Part shown: positions 1 through 4,557 of the stretch, piece after piece | Position numbering within the stretch: the first letter of the stretch is position 1 | How the letters are laid out: each line of letters opens with the position of its first letter | Assembly (NCBI GenBank): GCA_021107375.1 | Contig: JAIOSY010000034.1 | Location: forward strand, 1-5,046 | Direction: 5' to 3' | Source: Sulfurimonas sp. | Lineage (GTDB): Bacteria > Campylobacterota > Campylobacteria > Campylobacterales > Sulfurimonadaceae | DNA length: 5,046 nucleotides | Made by a program: the position numbers and the translations under genes | The notes under the pieces: generated by a model | Told to the model about the DNA's origin: nothing | The model's database searches: none | Seen by the model: only the letters and a program-made list of their open reading frames with translations

Positions 1-224
1 GCTAAAACATCACCTTTTTTAAAACTCTCAGAATCTTGTTTACCCCAAACAACTTCAAAGTTCTCTAACTTTGCTAAAACATCAACATACTGAGTTCCAG
101 CAATAATACCATCACTTTTAGCGATAATATCTGCCTTACACGGGGCACTCGGCTCAACTAAAGCATATAAATCACCTCGCCCAACATCTTGTGCTAGTGA
201 CTCTTTTACAAATAATTCAATCAT
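1..224 (-). CDS. nadC: Quinolinate phosphoribosyltransferase, N-terminal part (cut by window edge)
   Basis: NadC (nicotinate-nucleotide pyrophosphorylase, carboxylating) joins quinolinate to PRPP, giving nicotinate mononucleotide, CO2 and pyrophosphate in the cytoplasm. Only the first 74 codons are present; the gene continues past the left edge, so the catalytic barrel is not visible. Read from the ATG at 224-222, the protein begins MIELFVKESLAQDVGRGDLY. This is the usual NadC opening, with the DVGxGDL signature near residue 14, followed by a stretch (AKSDGIIAG) typical of its N-terminal sandwich domain. The start codon overlaps the nadA stop as ATGA, indicating coupled translation, and an AAAGGA Shine-Dalgarno sequence lies about 10 bases upstream inside nadA. 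The adjacent nadA supplies its substrate, which supports the call. The family usually has about 270-290 residues. Confidence 0.9.
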   Translation of the reverse strand, partial: MIELFVKESLAQDVGRGDLYALVEPSAPCKADIIAKSDGIIAGTQYVDVLAKLENFEVVWGKQDSESFKKGDVL

Positions 225-1219
225 AATGCTAACATCCTTTCTAGTGCAATTTTTGCCCATTTTTGAGTTTTTTCATCAATATGAATCTCATTTATAGGCT
301 CGCCATCATCTATCGCTTTTAATGTTAAATAAACATCATTTAAAGTTGTTTCGTTCATAGTTGGACATTCTGGTTTTGTAGAAGAGAGTACATAAGTATT
401 TTTTTCTCTTAAGCGATTAACCATGTTAAACTCAGTTCCAACTGCAACTTTTTGCTCAATTGGTAACTCTTTTATATACTTAATAAGTTGAGAAGTTGAA
501 CCAACAAAGTCACTTGCATCACAAATAGCAGGATCACACTCTGGGTGAACAGCTATTAAAATCCCTGGGAATTTCTTTCTGTAAAATGCAATATCTTCAA
601 CTGAAAAAAGCTGATGAACTGAACAAAAACCATCATAACAGATAATGTCTGATTTATTTAAGTCACTTCCATCACCAATCACACAAGACTCAAGTCCCAT
701 CTGATTTGCAATATTTTGCCCTAAACATCTGTCTGGAACAAAAAGGATTTTTTTACCCTCTTTTAGAGCAGTTGTGATAATTTTCTTAGCATTTGAAGAT
801 GTACAAACAAGTCCACCCATCTCACCAACTTTGGCTTTTACCTCTGCATTTGAGTTGATGTAAGTTATTGGTAAAATATTTTCATTTGAGATTCCAGCTT
901 CATTTAAAGCCTTTACAGCATCATCATACTCAAATCCATTAATCATACTTGCCATTGAACAAGAAGCTACTTTTGGCATAACAACTCGCTTATTAGGTGA
1001 AAGAACTTTTACACTTTGTCCCATAAAACCAACACCACAAAACAGAACAAACTCTGCATCATCATCTCTAGTTTTAGTCGCAAGTTCTAGTGAATCACCA
1101 GTAATATCACCAACCTCAAAAACTTCATCTCTTTGATAAAAGTGAGCAACAACTGTAACACTCAGTTTATCTTTTAACTCTTTGATTTTTTGGTTTAATT
1201 CTTCGTTTGTATATTGCAA
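221..1219 (-). CDS. nadA: Quinolinate synthase NadA
   Basis: NadA condenses iminoaspartate (from NadB, not in this window) with dihydroxyacetone phosphate to make quinolinate, using an oxygen-sensitive [4Fe-4S] cluster. The 332-residue protein shows the three-fold repeated domain pattern of the family: AHFYQ with H26 and Y28, GDS with S43, YINS with Y120 and N122, CTSSNA near 139-144, HPEC with H225 and E227, and GSTSQ near 240-244. By motif comparison with the Thermotoga enzyme, the cluster ligands are probably C87 (SCSMAS), C199 (GFCSVH) and C285 (PECP). The start is TTG (1219-1217): AGGA lies at 1230-1227, seven bases upstream, and the protein begins just ahead of the conserved domain. It heads an operon with nadC, and a TATAAT promoter lies about 30 bases upstream. 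Its several other cysteines are not diagnostic. Confidence 0.96.
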   Translation of the reverse strand: MQYTNEELNQKIKELKDKLSVTVVAHFYQRDEVFEVGDITGDSLELATKTRDDDAEFVLFCGVGFMGQSVKVLSPNKRVVMPKVASCSMASMINGFEYDDAVKALNEAGISNENILPITYINSNAEVKAKVGEMGGLVCTSSNAKKIITTALKEGKKILFVPDRCLGQNIANQMGLESCVIGDGSDLNKSDIICYDGFCSVHQLFSVEDIAFYRKKFPGILIAVHPECDPAICDASDFVGSTSQLIKYIKELPIEQKVAVGTEFNMVNRLREKNTYVLSSTKPECPTMNETTLNDVYLTLKAIDDGEPINEIHIDEKTQKWAKIALERMLAL

Positions 1220-1247
1220 AAAAATATCCTAAATTTATATTCTTGTA

Positions 1248-1253
1248 ATTATA
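1248..1253 (-). promoter_or_regulatory. Probable -10 box of the nadA-nadC promoter
   Basis: On the minus strand this reads TATAAT, a perfect -10 hexamer, with a T-rich stretch just upstream and no clear -35. That is usual for sigma-70 promoters of Campylobacterota. A transcript starting about seven bases downstream (near 1241) would have a leader of about 21 bases that includes the AGGA site of nadA. Inferred from sequence only. Confidence 0.55.
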
Positions 1254-1312
1254 TCGAAAAAATATTTGTCTTGTTATTTAATTTTTTTAATAATAGATAT
1301 TTGATATTTTTG

Positions 1313-1321
1313 TGATATAGT
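1313..1321 (+). promoter_or_regulatory. Possible extended -10 promoter of the AT-rich orphan gene
   Basis: The sequence TGATATAGT fits an extended -10 element (TGN plus TATAGT, one mismatch to TATAAT). It lies 36 bases before the ATG at 1358 and diverges from the nadA promoter in the same 138-base gap. The region is so AT-rich that chance matches are likely; TATAAA at 1340-1345 is an alternative but sits too close to the start codon. Confidence 0.35.
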
Positions 1322-1357
1322 ATTCCTTAAAAAAGAGTTATAAATACAAAGTTAATA

Positions 1358-1927
1358 ATGAATTTAAAAATAAATGATACAAATTTAACTACCATAAAAG
1401 AAAGTTTTTTAAAAATAGCTGAGCAAATATTAAATTATTATATTTTAAATGTAAATGGTAATCAATACCGTATAAAAAATATTGAATTTTATTATTACAA
1501 TGAAAATAAACATCCAGATCAAAATTCTCATTCTTTAAAATATAAAAGAGCAAAAGAAAGACAAATTTTAAATGCACAATGGTATTTACATAAAATTAGT
1601 ATCAATAAAAAATATAATTACAAAGGTCTTGATTATACTTTTGGAGATAGTATAAACTATGGTGGGATTTTAATTAAAGAAGTTGTTAAATTAAATAATA
1701 CAAAAATAAATTTTTCTCAATCAAAATTTATTGATGAATTAATAGATAAACTACAACCAAAAACAAAAGAAGATTTTTTAGACATGATAGAAAATAAAAA
1801 TAAAATTAATTTTATCTATAAAGAAAATATTCCAAAATATAATATTTTAAGATGGACAAGAAAAGGCTTAACAAATAATGATAAGTTTAAAAATATGGGA
1901 TATGCATTTAAAATAGAAGATTTATAA
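1358..1927 (+). CDS. Orphan AT-rich protein, weakly alkyladenine-DNA-glycosylase-like
   Basis: I do not recognise this gene with certainty. It encodes 189 residues, rich in Lys, Asn, Ile and Tyr, with no signal peptide or membrane segment, so it is probably cytoplasmic. Conserved-looking stretches are NIEFYYY (42-47, with E43), HPDQNSH (52-58), WYLHK (75-79), GLDYTFG (90-96) and YGGILIKEV (101-109). Their order resembles alkyladenine (3-methyladenine) DNA glycosylases: AxxLLxxxL, then ETEAY with the catalytic Glu, then DxxSH, then GGAVLIRA. A divergent member of that fold is therefore possible, but this is inference. The start is weakly supported, with only AAAG six bases upstream. GC is about 13-17% in four lines counted, against 28-38% in flanking genes, which suggests recent acquisition. 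It stands alone between the nad operon and plsY. A start further downstream cannot be excluded. Confidence 0.72.
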   Translation: MNLKINDTNLTTIKESFLKIAEQILNYYILNVNGNQYRIKNIEFYYYNENKHPDQNSHSLKYKRAKERQILNAQWYLHKISINKKYNYKGLDYTFGDSINYGGILIKEVVKLNNTKINFSQSKFIDELIDKLQPKTKEDFLDMIENKNKINFIYKENIPKYNILRWTRKGLTNNDKFKNMGYAFKIEDL

Positions 1928-1943
1928 CAGAACACAGGAAGAT

Positions 1944-2011
1944 GAACAAGTGGAAACTGAGATTTTTTGAACTTTAAAGATTGAATTGTCAAGATGTAAA
2001 TCCACTTGTTC
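1944..2011 (+). repeat. Inverted repeat, 11-bp perfect arms with 46-base loop
   Basis: The arms are GAACAAGTGGA (1944-1954) and TCCACTTGTTC (2001-2011). Outside them, GAAG (1938-1941) can pair with CTTC (2016-2019) across an internal loop, giving an imperfect long hairpin. Within the loop, CTTTAAAG (1972-1979) is a small palindrome. It lies in the 185-base gap between the orphan gene and plsY, just after the orphan stop. GC returns to about 30% here. No T-run follows the right arm, so it is not a typical intrinsic terminator. It could be a transcript-end structure, a regulator site or a remnant repeat; I cannot decide. Confidence 0.6.
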
Positions 2012-2046
2012 CTCACTTCAGCCCTACAACCAAAACATATAAAACT

Positions 2047-2085
2047 ACATTTTATATCCCTATAACCATACAAACAGTAAAATGT
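2047..2085 (+). promoter_or_regulatory. plsY upstream region with 8-bp inverted repeat and weak -10 candidate
   Basis: ACATTTTA (2047-2054) and TAAAATGT (2078-2085) form a perfect 8-bp inverted repeat around TATAAC (2061-2066), the best-placed -10 candidate for plsY, which would give a leader of about 40 bases. TATACT at 2095-2100 is a comparable hexamer, but it would start transcription after the Shine-Dalgarno site (AAGG, 2102-2105) and is less likely. Weak evidence in AT-rich sequence. Confidence 0.25.
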
Positions 2086-2112
2086 CATCAATAATATACT
2101 CAAGGTAATTTA

Positions 2113-2727
2113 ATGGAATTTTTATTTAACACAAATGTTCAGTTTTTTATACTCGCTTATCTTGTTGGTGGTATCCCTTTTGGTTTACTTCTGGCTAAAA
2201 AGTTTGCTGGTGTAGATATTAAAGAGAGTGGTAGTGGTAGTATTGGGGCTACTAATGTTTTAAGAGTTGTAAAAGAGACTAATCCTGATTTAGCTAAAAA
2301 ACTTGGAGCTACTACTTTGGCTCTTGATGCTTTTAAGGGTATTTTTGTTTTAACTATCGCTTACTTTATTGGTTTAAGTGAGGCTACGCTTTGGGGTATT
2401 GCAGTTTTATCTGTTATTGGTCATTGTTTTTCACCTTATCTTAACTTTGAGGGTGGAAAAGGGATTGCTACTGGTATGGGAGTTATGATGTTTATGCTTC
2501 CTATAGAGACTATTGTCGCTCTTGTTGTTTGGGCTGTTGGAGCAAAAACTATTAAAATATCTTCAGTATCCTCACTAACTGGTGTAGCTGCACTTCTAAT
2601 CTCTAGTTTTTATATCCATCCAGATATGGCTCACGCTCCTGTTGTATTTATAGTTTTCATACTTTACTACAAACATATTCCAAATATTATCCGTTTAGTT
2701 AATGGTGAAGAGAAAAGAGTAGTTTAG
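2113..2727 (+). CDS. plsY: Acyl-phosphate:glycerol-3-phosphate acyltransferase PlsY
   Basis: PlsY transfers the acyl group from acyl-phosphate (made by PlsX) to glycerol-3-phosphate, producing lysophosphatidic acid, the first committed step of phospholipid synthesis at the inner membrane. At 204 residues it has normal family length and several hydrophobic segments (about 9-28, 76-88, 93-110, 122-142, 155-168, 176-187). The three cytoplasmic motifs are clear: SGSIGATNVLR (41-51); H104 followed by GGKGIATGMG (114-123), the phosphate-binding glycine loop; and KHIPNIIRL (187-195). The start is supported by AAGG seven bases upstream (2102-2105). Its last base is the first base of the folB GTG codon, implying translational coupling. 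Codon usage and GC (about 38%) are ordinary and unlike the preceding orphan gene. Confidence 0.97.
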   Translation: MEFLFNTNVQFFILAYLVGGIPFGLLLAKKFAGVDIKESGSGSIGATNVLRVVKETNPDLAKKLGATTLALDAFKGIFVLTIAYFIGLSEATLWGIAVLSVIGHCFSPYLNFEGGKGIATGMGVMMFMLPIETIVALVVWAVGAKTIKISSVSSLTGVAALLISSFYIHPDMAHAPVVFIVFILYYKHIPNIIRLVNGEEKRVV

Positions 2728-3056
2728 TGACTATCTATATAGAGGATTTAAAATTCCAATGTATTATTGGGATTTTAGACTTTGAGAGAGTTACACCTCA
2801 AGATGTAATTATAAATCTTACTATCGACTATCATTATAAAGATAAATTTATCAATTATGCCCAAGTAACAAATTTATTAAAATCTCTAATGATAGAAAAT
2901 AAATTTCTTCTAATTGAAGATGCTTTAAACTATTTAAGTAAAGAACTAAAAAAAGAATTTTTAATTATTAACACTCTTAATTTAAAAATAACAAAACCCT
3001 CTATACTCCCCGACTGTAAGGTTAGTGTGGAGAATTTCTACTCATTCAATTCTTAA
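2727..3056 (+). CDS. folB: Dihydroneopterin aldolase FolB
   Basis: FolB cleaves 7,8-dihydroneopterin to 6-hydroxymethyl-7,8-dihydropterin and glycolaldehyde in folate synthesis. The 109-residue protein is slightly shorter than the usual 115-125 but spans the whole tunnelling fold. It opens with IYIEDLKFQCIIGI, then FER (E20), NYAQV (Y44), LLIEDALNYL (E64, the pterin-anchoring Glu) and TKP (K90, catalytic Lys by family comparison), and ends with a VSVEN strand. Sequence conservation is modest, as is common for FolB in this phylum. The start is GTG at 2727-2729, sharing one base with the plsY stop. No Met occurs before residue 55 and the conserved strand begins at residue 3, so GTG is the only sensible choice. 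The Shine-Dalgarno sequence is weak (GAG about seven bases upstream), consistent with coupling to plsY. Confidence 0.85.
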   Translation: MTIYIEDLKFQCIIGILDFERVTPQDVIINLTIDYHYKDKFINYAQVTNLLKSLMIENKFLLIEDALNYLSKELKKEFLIINTLNLKITKPSILPDCKVSVENFYSFNS

Positions 3057-3063
3057 TTAAAAG

Positions 3064-3100
3064 TTAAAGTTTTTTTAAAGAAAATTGAAAAAAACTTTAA
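3064..3100 (+). repeat. 13-bp perfect AT-rich inverted repeat between folB and hsrA
   Basis: Arms TTAAAGTTTTTTT (3064-3076) and AAAAAAACTTTAA (3088-3100) are exact reverse complements around an 11-base loop, starting eight bases after the folB stop. Only one G-C pair occurs in the stem, so as a terminator it would be weak, although each arm contains a seven-base A or T run. The right arm ends about 18 bases before the hsrA -10 hexamer, which puts it where a -35 or regulator site would be. It may serve as terminator for plsY-folB, as an operator, or both. Confidence 0.5.
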
Positions 3101-3115
3101 AGTAAGCTAAAATTA

Positions 3116-3124
3116 TGCTACAAT
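3116..3124 (+). promoter_or_regulatory. Extended -10 promoter of hsrA
   Basis: TGCTACAAT matches an extended -10 element (TGN plus TACAAT, one mismatch to TATAAT). Transcription would begin near 3131, giving a leader of about 30 bases that contains the AGGAA ribosome site at 3149-3153, seven bases before the ATG. There is no recognisable -35; the AT-rich inverted repeat lies there instead. Confidence 0.55.
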
Positions 3125-3160
3125 TCCGTCAAAATAAATAAGACATATAGGAACATATTA

Positions 3161-3835
3161 ATGCGCATTCTTATCATTGAAGATGAAGTAACATTAAACA
3201 AAATGCTTGCAGAGGGACTTAAAGAATACGGTTACCAAAGCGATGTAGTAGAAACTCTTAAAGATGGAGAGTATTACCTTGATATTCGTAATTACGATTT
3301 AGTACTTATGGATTGGATGCTTCCAGATGGAAACTCTGTTGATATTATTGGTGATATTAAGTCAAATACTCCAAAAACTGTTGTAGTTGTAATCTCAGCT
3401 AGAGATGATAACGAAAGTGAAATTGAAGCGTTAAGAAGTGGTGCTGATGATTATATTAGAAAACCATTTGATTTTGATGTTTTAGTAGCTAGAATTGAAG
3501 CTCGTCTTCGTTTTGGTGGTAGCAACATTATCGAAATTGAAGATTTAACAATTAACCCTGAAGAGGAAAAAATCACTTATAAAGAAACTGATATAGAACT
3601 AAAAGGTAAACCTTTTGAAGTTCTTACTCACCTAGCTCGTCATAGAGATCAAATTGTTTCAAAAGAACAACTTCTTGACGCAATCTGGGAAGAACCAGAA
3701 TTAGTTACTCCAAATGTAATTGAGGTTGCTATTAATCAAATTAGACAAAAAATGGATAAACCATTAGGTATTACAACTATTGAAACTGTTCGTCGTCGTG
3801 GATATAGATTTTGTTTTCCAAAAGAGCTTGACTAA
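3161..3835 (+). CDS. hsrA: OmpR-type response regulator, HsrA/CosR orthologue
   Basis: This is a 224-residue two-domain transcription factor. The C-terminal winged helix (about 124-220) contains KGKPFEVLTHLARHRDQIVS, LLDAIWEEPE, VTPNVIEVAINQIRQKMDKP and ETVRRRGYRFC, nearly identical to H. pylori HsrA (HP1043) and close to Campylobacter CosR as I remember them. Those are essential regulators of growth, energy metabolism and oxidative-stress genes. The receiver (1-118) is canonical here: acidic pair E7-D8, phospho-acceptor D51 in LMDWMLPDG, S79, Y98 and K101-P102. H. pylori HsrA lacks this pocket and acts without phosphorylation. C218 is the only cysteine and matches the single redox-sensitive Cys reported for HsrA/CosR. 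The start has a strong AGGAA site at good spacing and begins with the typical MRILIIEDE. No histidine kinase is adjacent in this window. Confidence 0.92.
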   Translation: MRILIIEDEVTLNKMLAEGLKEYGYQSDVVETLKDGEYYLDIRNYDLVLMDWMLPDGNSVDIIGDIKSNTPKTVVVVISARDDNESEIEALRSGADDYIRKPFDFDVLVARIEARLRFGGSNIIEIEDLTINPEEEKITYKETDIELKGKPFEVLTHLARHRDQIVSKEQLLDAIWEEPELVTPNVIEVAINQIRQKMDKPLGITTIETVRRRGYRFCFPKELD

Positions 3836-3857
3836 AGTATCTTAAAGATACTTTAGT
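3831..3857 (+). terminator. Perfect palindrome at hsrA stop, likely (bidirectional) terminator
   Basis: Bases 3831-3843 are the exact reverse complement of 3845-3857 around A3844, so the transcript can fold into a stem of up to about 12 pairs with a minimal loop. The hsrA stop codon (3833-3835) lies inside the left arm. It sits between convergent genes, as expected for a shared terminator. The U-tract is poor on both sides, so efficiency is uncertain. Confidence 0.6.
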
Positions 3858-3862
3858 TGCTT

Positions 3863-3890
3863 AGTTAGTTATTTATTTATTTAACTAGCT
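3863..3890 (-). terminator. Second weak hairpin overlapping the rrf2 stop
   Basis: AGTTAGTTA (3863-3871) pairs with TAACTAGCT (3882-3890) in a nine-pair stem with one G-U wobble and a 10-base loop made of ATTT repeats. It overlaps the stop codon of the minus-strand regulator gene (3883-3881). With the adjacent palindrome it fills the 45-base convergent gap. It could help end the nor-rrf2 transcript; weak evidence. Confidence 0.3.
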
Positions 3891-4288
3891 TCTTTACTAA
3901 CATCTTCCAAAGTTGTATTACAAAACATATTCAACATTGATTCTTTTGGTTCTCTCCACTCATCATGTAAAGCACATTTTTTATTTTCATTACAACGACC
4001 TACTCCAAGTACACAACTAGTATCATGAAGAGAATCATCTACAGCTTTAACTAAATCTATCATTTTAATATTTACTGATTTTTTTGCAATACTATAACCA
4101 CCTTCTCTACCTCTAGTAGAAGTTATTATATTTGCTTCTACTAGCTTACTCATAATTTTAGTAAGGTACTTATATGGTATAGATAATTCTTCAGAAATAG
4201 ATTTAGCATGAAATAACTTTATATCAGAGTTCTGAGAAATAAAAATCATAACCCTAATCGCGTATTGAGATGTAGTACTTAATTTCAT
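3881..4288 (-). CDS. Rrf2-family Fe-S regulator (IscR/NsrR type)
   Basis: This is a DNA-binding regulator of 135 residues. A winged helix-turn-helix fills the N-terminal half: KSISEELSIPYKYLTKIMSKL (about 29-49) is the recognition region, and RGREGGYSIAK (59-69) is the Rrf2 wing signature. C92, C99 and C105, spaced C-x6-C-x5-C and followed by H108 in CALHDEW, match the Fe-S ligand loop of IscR, NsrR and relatives. The start is the ATG at 4288, with AGGA five bases upstream and the usual MKLSTTSQYAIR opening. A longer reading to 4324 would overlap norF and lacks family similarity. The gene follows norF by 13 bases on the same strand. Given its norE/norF neighbours, a nitric-oxide-responsive role (NsrR-like) is the best inference, but Fe-S or redox sensing more generally cannot be excluded. 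Confidence 0.9.
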   Translation of the reverse strand: MKLSTTSQYAIRVMIFISQNSDIKLFHAKSISEELSIPYKYLTKIMSKLVEANIITSTRGREGGYSIAKKSVNIKMIDLVKAVDDSLHDTSCVLGVGRCNENKKCALHDEWREPKESMLNMFCNTTLEDVSKEAS

Positions 4289-4301
4289 ATAAATCCTATT
4301 T

Positions 4302-4553
4302 TTATACTGGCAAATAATAAGCAACAGCTATTAATAGTATAACAACTCCTAGCCATATCGTTGGAATAACTCTGTATTTTAATTCTACTTCATTTAGTCC
4401 CATAAAATAATCTATAACCAATTGACCTTTAATAAAAGTAGTTAACAACAATATAGCCACCCCTATCAATGAAACAAGCTTTAACCATCCAAGTAAAAAG
4501 GCAAAAAGTGTAAATCCTAATAATACTACCCATATTTTAGTAATTATGTCCAT
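4302..4553 (-). CDS. norF: NorF-like / cytochrome c oxidase subunit IV-family membrane protein
   Basis: This is a small integral membrane protein of 83 residues with three hydrophobic segments (about 6-22, 26-42, 62-81). The motif FIKGQLVIDYFMGLNEVELKYR (about 40-61) is the signature of the prokaryotic COX4/NorF family, where a short polar stretch with DYFM or HFMGL precedes a basic residue. Such subunits accompany heme-copper oxidases or, with NorE, nitric oxide reductases, probably aiding assembly or stability. The start at 4553 has AAGG at 4564-4561, seven bases upstream, inside the end of norE; the norE stop is four bases away, so translation is likely coupled. The gene name is inferred from the neighbours. 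A terminal-oxidase subunit IV is the alternative, and the catalytic subunit is outside the window. Confidence 0.78.
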   Translation of the reverse strand: MDIITKIWVVLLGFTLFAFLLGWLKLVSLIGVAILLLTTFIKGQLVIDYFMGLNEVELKYRVIPTIWLGVVILLIAVAYYLPV

Positions 4554-4557
4554 AACC

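Noticed and set aside
1389..1577. 62-codon minus-strand open frame inside the orphan gene
   Set aside because: It is a shadow of the plus-strand gene. Its Phe/Leu-rich product simply reflects the Lys/Asn-rich coding strand.
1322..1928. Insertion sequence or transposon carrying the orphan gene
   Set aside because: No transposase motif, no terminal inverted repeats around the gene and no convincing target duplication. The TTATAA on both sides is expected by chance in such AT-rich DNA.
1928..2040. Integron-type attC site downstream of the orphan gene
   Set aside because: The imperfect hairpin and odd composition suggested a cassette, but no GTTRRRY / RYYYAAC core boxes are present at either end of the hairpin.
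2095..2100. TATACT as the plsY -10 box
   Set aside because: Transcription would start about 2107, after the AAGG ribosome site at 2102-2105, leaving plsY without a Shine-Dalgarno sequence.
1816..2103. 95-codon minus-strand open frame across the end of the orphan gene and the following gap
   Set aside because: It is antisense to the orphan gene, has no Shine-Dalgarno site or recognisable domain, and its composition looks like random translation of AT-rich DNA.
4289..4324. Longer N-terminus for the Rrf2 regulator starting at 4324
   Set aside because: The extra 12 residues do not match the family and overlap norF. The ATG at 4288 has an AGGA site and the conserved MKLSTTSQYA opening.
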